From NCBI GenBank assembly GCA_030450535.1, contig JAKDIK010000131.1:1-7457 (forward strand): a stretch of DNA of 7,457 nt. The letters are read 5' to 3'. The translations under genes and the position numbers were made by a program. Position 1 is the first letter of the stretch. Each line of letters begins with the position of its first letter. Below are positions 1 through 5,976 of the stretch, piece after piece. Source of the DNA: Propionibacteriaceae bacterium (GTDB lineage Bacteria > Actinomycetota > Actinomycetes > Propionibacteriales > Propionibacteriaceae). The notes below the pieces were generated by a model that was given only the letters and a program-made list of their open reading frames with translations, was not told where the DNA came from and ran no database searches.

Positions 1-2
1 CG

Positions 3-815
3 CGCCGGCCGGGCGCGATCGTCCACTACCTAGAACTCCTCACCGACGGCCTCGCCACCGACGTCGAGCGCGTCGTCGTCTTTGGCCACCCGACGCTGAG
101 CCGCCCTGTCGCCGCGCTGCTGGCGCGCCGCGACGTCGAGATCGTTGTCGTCACGCCCACCGCCCGCTGGACCGACGTCGCCGGCACCGCCTCCCTCGTC
201 ACCCCCGCGATCGGCGTCACCGGGCCCGCGGCGTCCGATCGCGCCTGGCTGGGGCGCTGGCAGCAGGCGGACGCGGCGGCGTCCACCCGCTTCGTCCCCC
301 GACCGATCGAGCGCGCCGCCCTCGCGCTGTGGGATACCCCCGAGTGGCTCGTCCTCGGCTCGTCGAACACGGTGCGCGCGTTCGACCGCTGCGTCCCCGG
401 CGCCGAGCGCGCGGCCCGCGTCGTCGCCAATCGGGGTCTGGCCGGCATCGACGGCCTCGTCTCCACAGCCCACGGGCTCGCGGCGGGTCTCGGTGAGCCG
501 GTGCGCCTCGTGCTGGGCGATCTCGCATTTCAGCACGATGTCGGCGGACTGGTGCGCGGGGACGCCGAGGCCGAGGTGAACCTCGAGGTCGTCGTCCTGG
601 ACGACCACGGCGGCGGCATCTTCGCCACCCTGGAGCACGGGAACGCCGCGCCGGAGATGTTCCGACGGTTCTTCACCACCCCGCAGGAATTCGACGTGGT
701 CGCCGCTGCCCGCGCTTGCGGCGCGCGGGCCTCCCGCCTCGACGTGGATGCACTGGCCACCAGGCCAGCCGGGCCCATCGTGGGGAGGACGGTCCTCGAC
801 GTCGGTCTGGCCTGA
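3..815 (+). CDS. menD: MenD C-terminal half (SEPHCHC synthase), partial at left edge
   Basis: This is the C-terminal 270 residues of 2-succinyl-5-enolpyruvyl-6-hydroxy-3-cyclohexene-1-carboxylate synthase. This cytoplasmic thiamine-diphosphate (TPP) enzyme joins isochorismate and 2-oxoglutarate in menaquinone synthesis. The open frame runs in from the left edge; family members are about 540-580 residues, so roughly the first half is missing. Seen in the sequence: the middle-domain segment VVVFGHPTLSRPV (residues about 25-37), then ANRGLAGIDGLVSTAHGLA opening the TPP-binding domain (about 142-160). The Mg-TPP motif starts at GD 172-173 (GDLAFQHD) and ends in the DDHGGGIF segment near residue 200, followed by LEHG. 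These are hallmark MenD strings; other TPP enzymes such as acetolactate synthase lack the GGGIF..LEHG combination. Menaquinone use fits an actinobacterium. No strong terminator follows the stop. Confidence 0.97.
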   Translation, partial: RRPGAIVHYLELLTDGLATDVERVVVFGHPTLSRPVAALLARRDVEIVVVTPTARWTDVAGTASLVTPAIGVTGPAASDRAWLGRWQQADAAASTRFVPRPIERAALALWDTPEWLVLGSSNTVRAFDRCVPGAERAARVVANRGLAGIDGLVSTAHGLAAGLGEPVRLVLGDLAFQHDVGGLVRGDAEAEVNLEVVVLDDHGGGIFATLEHGNAAPEMFRRFFTTPQEFDVVAAARACGARASRLDVDALATRPAGPIVGRTVLDVGLA

Positions 816-888
816 GGCCCTGGGGGATCATCCCTGCGGCGGAGCGGATCGGTGCCTTCGGCCGACGCGGGGGCGGCGCTCCCGGCCC

Positions 889-894
889 TAGATT
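889..894 (+). promoter_or_regulatory. possible -10 element for the small membrane gene
   Basis: The 121 bases between the menD stop (815) and the next start (937) hold TAGATT at 889-894, which fits the loose actinobacterial -10 pattern TAnnnT and stands out in otherwise GC-rich DNA. It would give a leader of roughly 35 bases. No convincing -35 hexamer is visible 16-18 bases upstream, so this is a weak call. The small gene could equally be read through from menD. Confidence 0.25.
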
Positions 895-925
895 CGACCA
901 CGCTCGCCCATCCACCACGAATCCC

Positions 926-930
926 GGGAG
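926..930 (+). promoter_or_regulatory. ribosome binding site for the GTG start at 937
   Basis: GGGAG at 926-930 lies 6 bases before the GTG at 937. It supports that GTG as the true start of the 88-residue protein, since no ATG lies nearby in frame. Confidence 0.65.
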
Positions 931-936
931 ATCACC

Positions 937-1203
937 GTGACCACCGCCCAGCTCCACCACCCGTCCACCGGTTCGGTGGGGTCCGACCGGTCGACGTTCG
1001 GTTGGGGCTGGGCGGTGCTCTCTGCCGCCGCGTTCGCGCTGGCCTTCGGTGTGGCCTACCTCAACAGCGCGACGTGCTCGGACGCCGGCGCCTGCTCCCC
1101 GACGCTCGCCGGCGGTCCGATCGGATGGTTCGCCGTGGGGTCGCTGCTGGTGCAGTCCGCGTGGGCCGCGGTCATCGCCGTCCGTCCGCCGCGCGAGGAC
1201 TGA
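937..1203 (+). CDS. small two-helix membrane protein, function unknown
   Basis: This 88-residue protein starts at GTG with a well-placed Shine-Dalgarno sequence. I do not recognise the family. It shows a polar N-terminus (residues 1-20), a hydrophobic helix from about 22 to 42 (GWGWAVLSAAAFALAFGVAYL is its core), a short loop with two cysteines (C47 and C53), and a second hydrophobic stretch from about 60 to 82. The tail is charged (RPPRED). By the positive-inside rule both ends should be cytoplasmic and the cysteine loop outside, where a disulfide is possible. It lies 121 bases after menD on the same strand, so it may be co-transcribed, but that gives no firm clue to its job. Its stop lies 7 bases from the stop of the convergent symporter gene. 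The good start signal and codon pattern support a real gene. Confidence 0.75.
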   Translation: MTTAQLHHPSTGSVGSDRSTFGWGWAVLSAAAFALAFGVAYLNSATCSDAGACSPTLAGGPIGWFAVGSLLVQSAWAAVIAVRPPRED

Positions 1204-1225
1204 GCGCCCCTCAGCGGTGGCGCGC
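1191..1225. terminator. weak bidirectional hairpin between convergent stops
   Basis: The two convergent genes stop at 1203 and 1211. The stop region forms CTGAG (1200-1204) paired with CTCAG (1210-1214) around a 5-base loop, with an outer GCGCG (1191-1195) / CGCGC (1221-1225) pairing. The structure includes both stop codons and could act on both transcripts. There is no T-tract on either side and the stems are short, so it is only a candidate. Confidence 0.25.
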
Positions 1226-2677
1226 TTCGCCCTTGACCGAATGCCAGTGGGCGTCGATCGCGCCCTCGTGACCGGCCATGAAGGTGTCCACCTGATCACG
1301 GTTGGCCCGTAGCTTGGGATCGTTGTCGAGGTAGTACTTGGTCTCCCTGGCGATGAGCCCGCTGAGCAGCAGCAGACCAATGAGGTTCGGCATGGCCATC
1401 AGCCCGTTCGCGAGGTCGGAGAACGTCCACACCAGGTCGAGCGACAGGGTCGCTCCGACGAACACCATCAGCGAGAACACCACGCGGTAGGGCATCACCC
1501 AGCGGCGTCCGAACAGCTTCTCGACGTTGCGCTCGCCGTAGTAGCACCAGCCGAGGATCGTCGAGTACGCGAACATCATCAGCGCGATGGTCACGATGTA
1601 GTGGCCCCACGTGACGCCCAGCCCGGCGTCGAACGCCTGCGAGGTGAGGGTGGACGCGTTCGCCCGGCCGCCGGTCCACGTGCCGGTGATGACGAGGACG
1701 AGGCCGGTCATGGTGACCACGATGATGGTGTCGATGAACGTCTGGGTCATCGACACCAGCCCCTGGCGGGTGGGGTGGGACGTCTGCGCCGCGGCCGCCG
1801 CGATGGCGGCCGAACCCATGCCCGACTCGTTGGAGAAGATGCCGCGGGCCACGCCCATCTGGACGGCGATCACGATCGTCGAGCCGAGGAAGCCGCCGGT
1901 GGCGGCCGTCCCGCTGAACGCCTCGCTGAAGACCTGGGCGAACGCGCCCGGGATGGCGTCGAGGTGCATCCCCAGGATGATGAGGCTGGCGCCGACGTAC
2001 AGGACGATCATGATCGGCACGAACCCCGCGGTGACCCGGCCGATGGACTTGATGCCTCCCACGAGCACGATGAGGGTGACGATCGTCAGGACGACGCCGG
2101 TGATCCACGGCGGGACGCCGAAGCTGTTCTCGACGTTCCCCGCGATCGAGTTCGCCTGCGTCCCGTTGCCGATGCCGAACGTGGCGATGACCGCGGCGAT
2201 CGAGAAGAAGGTGGCCAGGAAGGTGCCGAAACGGCCGCCGATGGCGTCCTTGAGGTAGTACTGCGGTCCGCCGGTGATGTCGCCGCTCACGTCGCGGTGG
2301 CGGAACCGCACGGCGAGGAACGCCTCGGAGTACTTGCTGGCCATCCCGAGCAGGCCGGTGACCCACATCCAGAACAGCGCTCCGGGGCCGCCGACCGACA
2401 GCGCCGTGGCGACGCCGACGATGTTGCCGGTGCCGACCGTCGCGGCCAGCGCCGTGGTGAGCGCCTGATACTGGGAGATGTCGCCGTCACTCTTGTCGAC
2501 CCCCTCGTCGTGACGGTCGACGAGCGCGAGCCGCAGCGCGGAGAACAGCTTGCGGAACTGCAGGCCGCCGAGCCGGATGGTCAGCCACGCTCCGGTACCG
2601 AGCAGCAGCGGGATGAGGAAGAAGGGCCCCCACACGAAGCTGTCGAGGTCATTCAGGAATTGCGCGAAGGCTTCCAT
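1211..2677 (-). CDS. AGCS family sodium:alanine/glycine symporter
   Basis: This 488-residue integral membrane protein belongs to the alanine or glycine:cation symporter (AGCS) family, which imports alanine or glycine with Na+ across the cytoplasmic membrane. Evidence: the N-terminal segment VWGPFFLIPLLLGTGAWLT (about 15-33), the family core GTGNIVGVATALSVGGPGA followed by LFWMW (about 82-105), GGPQYYL (about 136-142), and the later ARGIFSNESGMGSA segment. Length and roughly ten hydrophobic helices match the family. I chose the ATG at 2677 because it gives the canonical N-terminus and has AAAGGA (2687-2692) 9 bases upstream. The frame stays open upstream to about 3271, but that part has no symporter homology and runs antisense to the MFS remnant. 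The leader carries a large hairpin (separate entry). Neighbours do not suggest a shared pathway. The exact amino acid substrate cannot be read from the sequence. Confidence 0.96.
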   Translation of the reverse strand: MEAFAQFLNDLDSFVWGPFFLIPLLLGTGAWLTIRLGGLQFRKLFSALRLALVDRHDEGVDKSDGDISQYQALTTALAATVGTGNIVGVATALSVGGPGALFWMWVTGLLGMASKYSEAFLAVRFRHRDVSGDITGGPQYYLKDAIGGRFGTFLATFFSIAAVIATFGIGNGTQANSIAGNVENSFGVPPWITGVVLTIVTLIVLVGGIKSIGRVTAGFVPIMIVLYVGASLIILGMHLDAIPGAFAQVFSEAFSGTAATGGFLGSTIVIAVQMGVARGIFSNESGMGSAAIAAAAAQTSHPTRQGLVSMTQTFIDTIIVVTMTGLVLVITGTWTGGRANASTLTSQAFDAGLGVTWGHYIVTIALMMFAYSTILGWCYYGERNVEKLFGRRWVMPYRVVFSLMVFVGATLSLDLVWTFSDLANGLMAMPNLIGLLLLSGLIARETKYYLDNDPKLRANRDQVDTFMAGHEGAIDAHWHSVKGEARHR

Positions 2678-2686
2678 CGCAGTGCG

Positions 2687-2692
2687 TCCTTT
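2687..2692 (-). promoter_or_regulatory. ribosome binding site of the AGCS gene
   Basis: On the minus strand AAAGGA lies 9 bases before the ATG at 2677 and fixes the start. It begins one base after the 3' foot of the leader hairpin at 2694-2738, so folding of that hairpin could change ribosome access. Confidence 0.6.
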
Positions 2693-2693
2693 C

Positions 2694-2738
2694 GGGAGCT
2701 GCCCGGCGTCGGAGGGGTTCCGACGCCGGTACGCTCCC
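2694..2738 (-). promoter_or_regulatory. large interrupted hairpin in the AGCS leader
   Basis: The 45 bases form an almost perfect interrupted palindrome. An 11-bp stem (2703-2713 with 2719-2729) closes a 5-base loop. A symmetric 3x3 mismatch follows, then a 6-bp stem (GGGAGC 2694-2699 with GCTCCC 2733-2738). In the minus-strand RNA the internal loop is GUA facing GCA, which could form sheared G.A pairs at both ends. The structure stops one base before the Shine-Dalgarno sequence of the symporter gene. It may be a leader RNA element controlling translation, an mRNA-stabilising hairpin, a DNA operator, or a terminator of transcripts coming from the right; no T-run follows, which argues against an ordinary intrinsic terminator. 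I do not recognise it as a known riboswitch class. Confidence 0.6.
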
Positions 2739-2752
2739 ACAGCCGTGTTACA

Positions 2753-2772
2753 ACCGCGCGAAGGCGCGCGGT
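2753..2772 (-). repeat. second upstream hairpin, 8-bp stem with 4-base loop
   Basis: ACCGCGCG (2753-2760) pairs perfectly with CGCGCGGT (2765-2772) around a 4-base loop. It lies about 15 bases beyond the large leader hairpin. It is flanked by TCCCAC (2735-2740) and GTGGGA (2774-2779), which can pair around it. That outer pairing uses bases that also form the 6-bp foot of the large hairpin, so the two folds exclude each other. No clear promoter is visible for the minus strand here, so whether this segment is transcribed with the symporter is unknown. Confidence 0.4.
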
Positions 2773-2818
2773 CGTGGGACACAGGCCGCCCGCAACCAGG
2801 CGTGGCTATGCTGCGGCG

Positions 2819-3136
2819 GTGACGGCGTTCCCCCAGGTCACGGCCGACCTCAACACCTCGGCGTCCCTGGTGGGTCTGACCCTCACCGCGTTCTTCGTCG
2901 GCATGGGCCTGGGCCAGTTGCTTGGTGGCCCGGTGTCGGACCAGGTGGGACGCCGCGTCCCCCTCGTGACCGGCGGGCTGGTCTGCACCCTGGGAGCGAT
3001 CGGCTGCGCCCTCGCACCGTCGATCCAAGCCCTGATCGCCTTCCGCGTCCTCCAGGGGTTCGGCGGCGGCGCCGCAGCGGCCGTCGCCCGCGCCGTGGTC
3101 ATGTACGTGACGACGGCGCGGCCTGCCGCCGCGTAG
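2819..3136 (+). pseudogene. remnant of a Bcr/CflA-type MFS drug transporter
   Basis: These 105 codons encode the TM2-TM4 part of a major facilitator superfamily (MFS) drug transporter of the Bcr/CflA type, normally about 400 residues with 12 helices. Numbering from the GTG at 2819: FPQVTADLNTSAS (4-16) is the usual segment after TM1, and LTLTAFFVGMGLGQL (20-34) is TM2. GGPVSDQVGRR (36-46) is MFS motif A with D41, G44 and R45. CALAPSIQALIAFRVLQG (63-80) leads into TM4 with its conserved R76, and ARAVV (90-94) ends it. Homology stops shortly before the TAG at 3134-3136. TM1 and everything after TM4 are absent, and no remnant is visible on either side in any frame. No Shine-Dalgarno sequence precedes the GTG. 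It is therefore a gene truncated at both ends. Expression as a three-helix fragment is possible but unlikely. Confidence 0.75.
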
Positions 3137-3158
3137 CGGGGTGCGGGCGTCGCAGCGT

Positions 3159-4097
3159 TCAGCCCGCGGCCAGCTCGGCGGCCGACCGCGCGATGCCGTC
3201 CGGATCGAGGCCGAAGTGGTCGAGGATGAACGCCGGTGACCCGGTGGGGGAAAACGTGTCCGGCAGGCCAAGGGCGGTCACCCGGGTCGGATGCGTCCGG
3301 GTCACCACCTCGGCGACCGCGCCGCCCAGCCCGCCCGCGGCAAGCCCCTCCTCCACCGTCACGATGCCCTTGGTCTCCCGGGCGGCCGTGACGACGGCGT
3401 CGACATCGAGCGGTTTCACCGATGCCATGGAGACGACCCGCGCCGAGATCCCCCGGTCCGCCAGCAGGTCGGCCGCCGCCAGCGCCCGGTGCAGCACGAC
3501 CCCGTTCGCCATGATCGTCACGTCCGCCCCCTCGCGCAGCACCGTGGCGGCGCCGGGCCGGAAGGCATACCCCTGCGGATGCACCGCCGGCACCTTCATG
3601 CGCGAGATGCGCAGGTAGACCGGACCGTCGTGGCCATACGCCCACCTCAACGCCTGCTCGGTCTCGACCGGATCGGCGGGCACGATCACCGTCATGGTGG
3701 GCAGGATGCGCATCCACGCGGCGTCCTCGATGGAATGGTGCGTCGCGCCGAGCGGGCCGTACGCCACCCCGGGGCTCTGCGCGCAGAGCACCACGTGGTA
3801 GTTGTTGTACGCCACGTCGGCCTTGACCTGCTCCATCGAGCGAGCCGTCAGGAAGCAGCCGGCGGCGGACACGAACGGCGTCTTGCCACCGTTGGCCAGG
3901 CCGGCCGAGATGCCGACCATGTTCTGCTCCGCGATGCCCACGTTGATCACCTGATCGGGCAGGTGCTTCGCGTAGTCGCCCAGCTTGGACGACCCGAGCG
4001 AGTCGTTGACGACCACGACCACGTCGCGGTCGTTCGTCGCCAGGTCGAGCAGCGTCGCGGCGTAGATGTCGCGGCAGTCGAAGGTCTCGGTGCTCAC
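3159..4097 (-). CDS. split transketolase, C-terminal subunit
   Basis: This 312-residue protein is the pyrimidine-binding plus C-terminal domain half of a two-subunit transketolase and acts with the N-terminal subunit encoded just upstream. Seen: FDCRDIYAATLLDLA (6-20), VVVVVNDSLGSS (26-37), NVGIAEQNMVG (52-62) with the conserved glutamate E57 that activates the thiamine ring, and GPLGATHHSIEDAAWMR (114-130). A C-terminal domain starts about 190 (DVTIMANGV) and runs through VTVEEGLAAGGLG (246-258). Length fits the family (about 300-320). The GTG start at 4097 overlaps the upstream stop by 4 bases and has GGAGG 7 bases before it. The frame stays open further upstream, but there it is antisense-like and unrelated. 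Together with the kinase and isomerase genes the role is probably transfer of a two-carbon ketol unit from a ketose phosphate. The match to AptB of D-apiose breakdown is inferred from context; a general pentose-phosphate or other ketose role is possible. Confidence 0.94.
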   Translation of the reverse strand: MSTETFDCRDIYAATLLDLATNDRDVVVVVNDSLGSSKLGDYAKHLPDQVINVGIAEQNMVGISAGLANGGKTPFVSAAGCFLTARSMEQVKADVAYNNYHVVLCAQSPGVAYGPLGATHHSIEDAAWMRILPTMTVIVPADPVETEQALRWAYGHDGPVYLRISRMKVPAVHPQGYAFRPGAATVLREGADVTIMANGVVLHRALAAADLLADRGISARVVSMASVKPLDVDAVVTAARETKGIVTVEEGLAAGGLGGAVAEVVTRTHPTRVTALGLPDTFSPTGSPAFILDHFGLDPDGIARSAAELAAG

Positions 4098-4996
4098 TTC
4101 GCAGCCTCCAGTTCGTCGAGTTCGGCCAGAATTCCGTCCACCTCGTCTGGCGTCGGCACGTGGTGGTGCCAGCCGACCTGGTCGGACATGAACGAGATGG
4201 GGTGCCCCTTGTGCGAGTGCGCCAGGATCAGGGTCGGACGCCCGGGCTCGGGCTCGGCCGCGAACGCGTCGAGGATCGCGTCGTAGTCGTGCGCATCGAT
4301 CTCGACGACGCGCCAGCCGAACGCGGTGAACTTCTCGGCGAGCGGCTCCAGACCCACGGCGTCCTCGGTGCGCGAGCCCATCTGCAACCGGTTGCGGTCC
4401 ACGACCGCGTACAGGTGGTCGAGCTCGAACTGCGCCCCGGCCATGAGCGCCTCCCAGTTGGAACCCTCCTGCAGCTCGCCGTCGCCCAGCAGGACGACCG
4501 TGCGTCGGTCGGAGCCGTCCATCTTGGCCGCCAGCGCCGTGCCGACCCCCACGGGCAGCCCGTGGCCGAGCGCGCCCGTGTTGGTCTCGATGCCCGGGAT
4601 GTAGTTGCGGTTCGGGTGGCCGTTGAGTCGGGACCCCGGATCCATGAACGTCATGAGCTCCTCGGTCGGGAAGTACCCCGCCAACGCCATGGCGATGTAG
4701 AGCGCGCCGGCGGTGTGCCCCTTGCTGAGGATGAGCCGGTCGCGGTCGGACGCCAGCGGATCGGCCGGGTCCAGGTTGAGCTCGTGCAGCACGAGGGTGA
4801 CGAGGATGTCGGCGATCGAGAAGTCGCCGCCGATGTGCCCGTTGCCCGAGTGCACGATCATGATCGGATCGCGCCGCCGCAGCTCGGTGGCGGCGTGGCG
4901 CAGGAACGCCACGACCTCCTCCCGCGGCGCGTCCTTGCCGATGCGGCCCAGGGTGTCGGTGACCACGTGGTCCCACTGCGAGGTGTCAGCCATCAT
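4094..4996 (-). CDS. split transketolase, N-terminal (TPP-binding) subunit
   Basis: This 300-residue protein is the diphosphate-binding half of a two-subunit transketolase. Seen: [17 protein letters not shown] (49-65), [10 protein letters not shown] (91-100), [14 protein letters not shown] (139-152), and the TPP/metal motif from [13 protein letters not shown] (171-183) to VVDRNRLQ (198-205), with D172 and N203 as the expected metal ligands. It also has [12 protein letters not shown] (259-270). The start is ATGATG: the first ATG (4996) overlaps the TGA of the isomerase gene by 4 bases, and the second (4993) would give 299 residues. No good Shine-Dalgarno sequence precedes either, so translation is probably coupled to the upstream gene. 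Its 3' end overlaps the C-terminal subunit gene by 4 bases, consistent with equal production of both subunits. Candidate AptA (apulose-4-phosphate transketolase subunit A) by context; the substrate cannot be read from this subunit alone. Confidence 0.94.
   Translation of the reverse strand: MMADTSQWDHVVTDTLGRIGKDAPREEVVAFLRHAATELRRRDPIMIVHSGNGHIGGDFSIADILVTLVLHELNLDPADPLASDRDRLILSKGHTAGALYIAMALAGYFPTEELMTFMDPGSRLNGHPNRNYIPGIETNTGALGHGLPVGVGTALAAKMDGSDRRTVVLLGDGELQEGSNWEALMAGAQFELDHLYAVVDRNRLQMGSRTEDAVGLEPLAEKFTAFGWRVVEIDAHDYDAILDAFAAEPEPGRPTLILAHSHKGHPISFMSDQVGWHHHVPTPDEVDGILAELDELEAAK
4105..4109 (-). promoter_or_regulatory. ribosome binding site for the GTG start of the transketolase C-subunit
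   Basis: GGAGG on the minus strand, 7 bases before the GTG at 4097 and inside the last codons of the N-terminal subunit gene. It decides the start in favour of this GTG over longer in-frame options. Confidence 0.7.
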
Positions 4997-5976
4997 GCGC
5001 CCATCGAGCTCAGGAGGGCGTCCTGCACGACGCGTTGGGCGCCGAGGGCGTCCTGCTTGGCCTGGGCGGCGGCCAGCGCGTCGGAGTCGAGCGTGCCGAG
5101 CGCCCGGTGGATGGCGCGCAGGAACCGAATCGACAGCTTGGCGTTCTCGACGGCGTCCTCGCGGAACGGGAACTGGTCGAGGTTCCACACGCCCTCCCAG
5201 CCGTTGATCTTGAGCACGTGGAAGTACTCGAAAATCTCCACGAGGTGGATGGAGCCGACCATCATGTCGTCGTCCCAGCCGCGGTAGTTGTCGTTGACGT
5301 CCATGCCCCACAGCAGACCCTCATCGATGAGCATCTGGGCGGCCTCGGCCGGCGGCTCGCCACCGAAGAGGGCATGACCGAAGTCGAGGAGCACGCCGAC
5401 GTTGTCGACCCCCATCTTCTGGATGCCGAGGATGGTCTTGGGCGCGGAGCTCCAGAACATGTGCGTGCGGGGCTCGCGCGGCTTGTACTCGATGACGAAC
5501 TTCAGGTCCGGGTGGTTGTTCGCCAGATCGCGCATCCCCTCGACCGCCAGCCGGTTGAGTTCGCGGTAGTTCACCTGGAACGGGTAGTCGAAGCCGTCCT
5601 GGCCCGGCCAGATCTTGACGTAGTTCGCGCCGAGGTCGCGCACGACGTCGGCGGCGGCGTTCATGATGTCCATCGCCGAGGACCGCTTCGCCGGATCGGG
5701 GTTGGTGAACGCACCCATCGCGTGCTCGCGCAGGTAGATGTCGGGCGTGATGCCGATCGCCTTGATGTCGTGGGCGGCCAGAGCGCCCTTGACGTCGGCG
5801 AGGCTCACCCCCTCGGTGAAGGGGAAGTTCAGATCGACCCAGCGGATGTCACCGACCTCGGCGGCCAGCTCGATCTGCTCCAGCGTGCTGCGGGCGGGGC
5901 CGTAGCCGTCGGTGGCGTAGCGATCCAGGTAGGCGGCGAAGTTCCACAGTCCTGCTCCGAACTCGGGTTCGGTCAT
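4993..5976 (-). CDS. xylose-isomerase-like TIM-barrel sugar isomerase (candidate D-apiose isomerase)
   Basis: This 327-residue protein of the xylose-isomerase-like TIM-barrel family probably interconverts an aldose and a ketose with two metal ions. By eye it aligns along its length with Streptomyces-type xylose isomerase. EYKPREPR (163-170) matches EPKPNEPR, giving ligand E163 and the hydride-shift lysine K165. DFGH (198-201) replaces EFAH (E217 becomes D198, H220 is H201). MDVNDN and WDDDMMVG supply D226, D235 and D237, and LDQFPFRED supplies D267 (equivalent of D287). The substrate-pocket aromatics W11, F90 and W123 match W16, F94 and W137. The ring-opening histidine H54 appears to be missing (VDLNFPF, 47-53). 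True xylose isomerases are about 390 residues. The ATG overlaps the kinase stop by 4 bases and has AGGAG (5982-5986) 5 bases upstream. The kinase and transketolase neighbours suggest D-apiose isomerase (ApsI); another pentose or tetrose is possible. Confidence 0.88.
   Translation of the reverse strand: MTEPEFGAGLWNFAAYLDRYATDGYGPARSTLEQIELAAEVGDIRWVDLNFPFTEGVSLADVKGALAAHDIKAIGITPDIYLREHAMGAFTNPDPAKRSSAMDIMNAAADVVRDLGANYVKIWPGQDGFDYPFQVNYRELNRLAVEGMRDLANNHPDLKFVIEYKPREPRTHMFWSSAPKTILGIQKMGVDNVGVLLDFGHALFGGEPPAEAAQMLIDEGLLWGMDVNDNYRGWDDDMMVGSIHLVEIFEYFHVLKINGWEGVWNLDQFPFREDAVENAKLSIRFLRAIHRALGTLDSDALAAAQAKQDALGAQRVVQDALLSSMGA

Noticed and set aside
824..834. Palindromic GGGATcATCCC after menD
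   Set aside because: The repeat arms leave a one-base loop, so it is a poor hairpin; as an operator it has no partner site or recognisable family.
1601..2818. Long open frame on the plus strand running antisense to the symporter and continuous with the MFS remnant
   Set aside because: Its translation before 2819 is low-complexity, rich in Arg, Asp, Gly and Pro, and mirrors the symporter gene. Only the part after 2819 has real homology. This is a usual GC-rich shadow frame.
3143..3167. GCGGGC / GCCCGC 6-bp inverted repeat overlapping the operon's last stop codon
   Set aside because: The stem is short with a 13-base loop and no T-run. It could be part of a terminator but is not better than chance in this composition.
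2678..3271. N-terminal extension of the symporter frame upstream of 2677
   Set aside because: The extension has no symporter features, is antisense to the MFS remnant, and the ATG at 2677 has a proper ribosome binding site and the canonical family N-terminus.
4098..4976. N-terminal extension of the transketolase C-subunit frame
   Set aside because: It runs in the wrong frame through the N-terminal subunit gene and is Arg/Gly-rich. The GTG at 4097 with GGAGG is the clear start.
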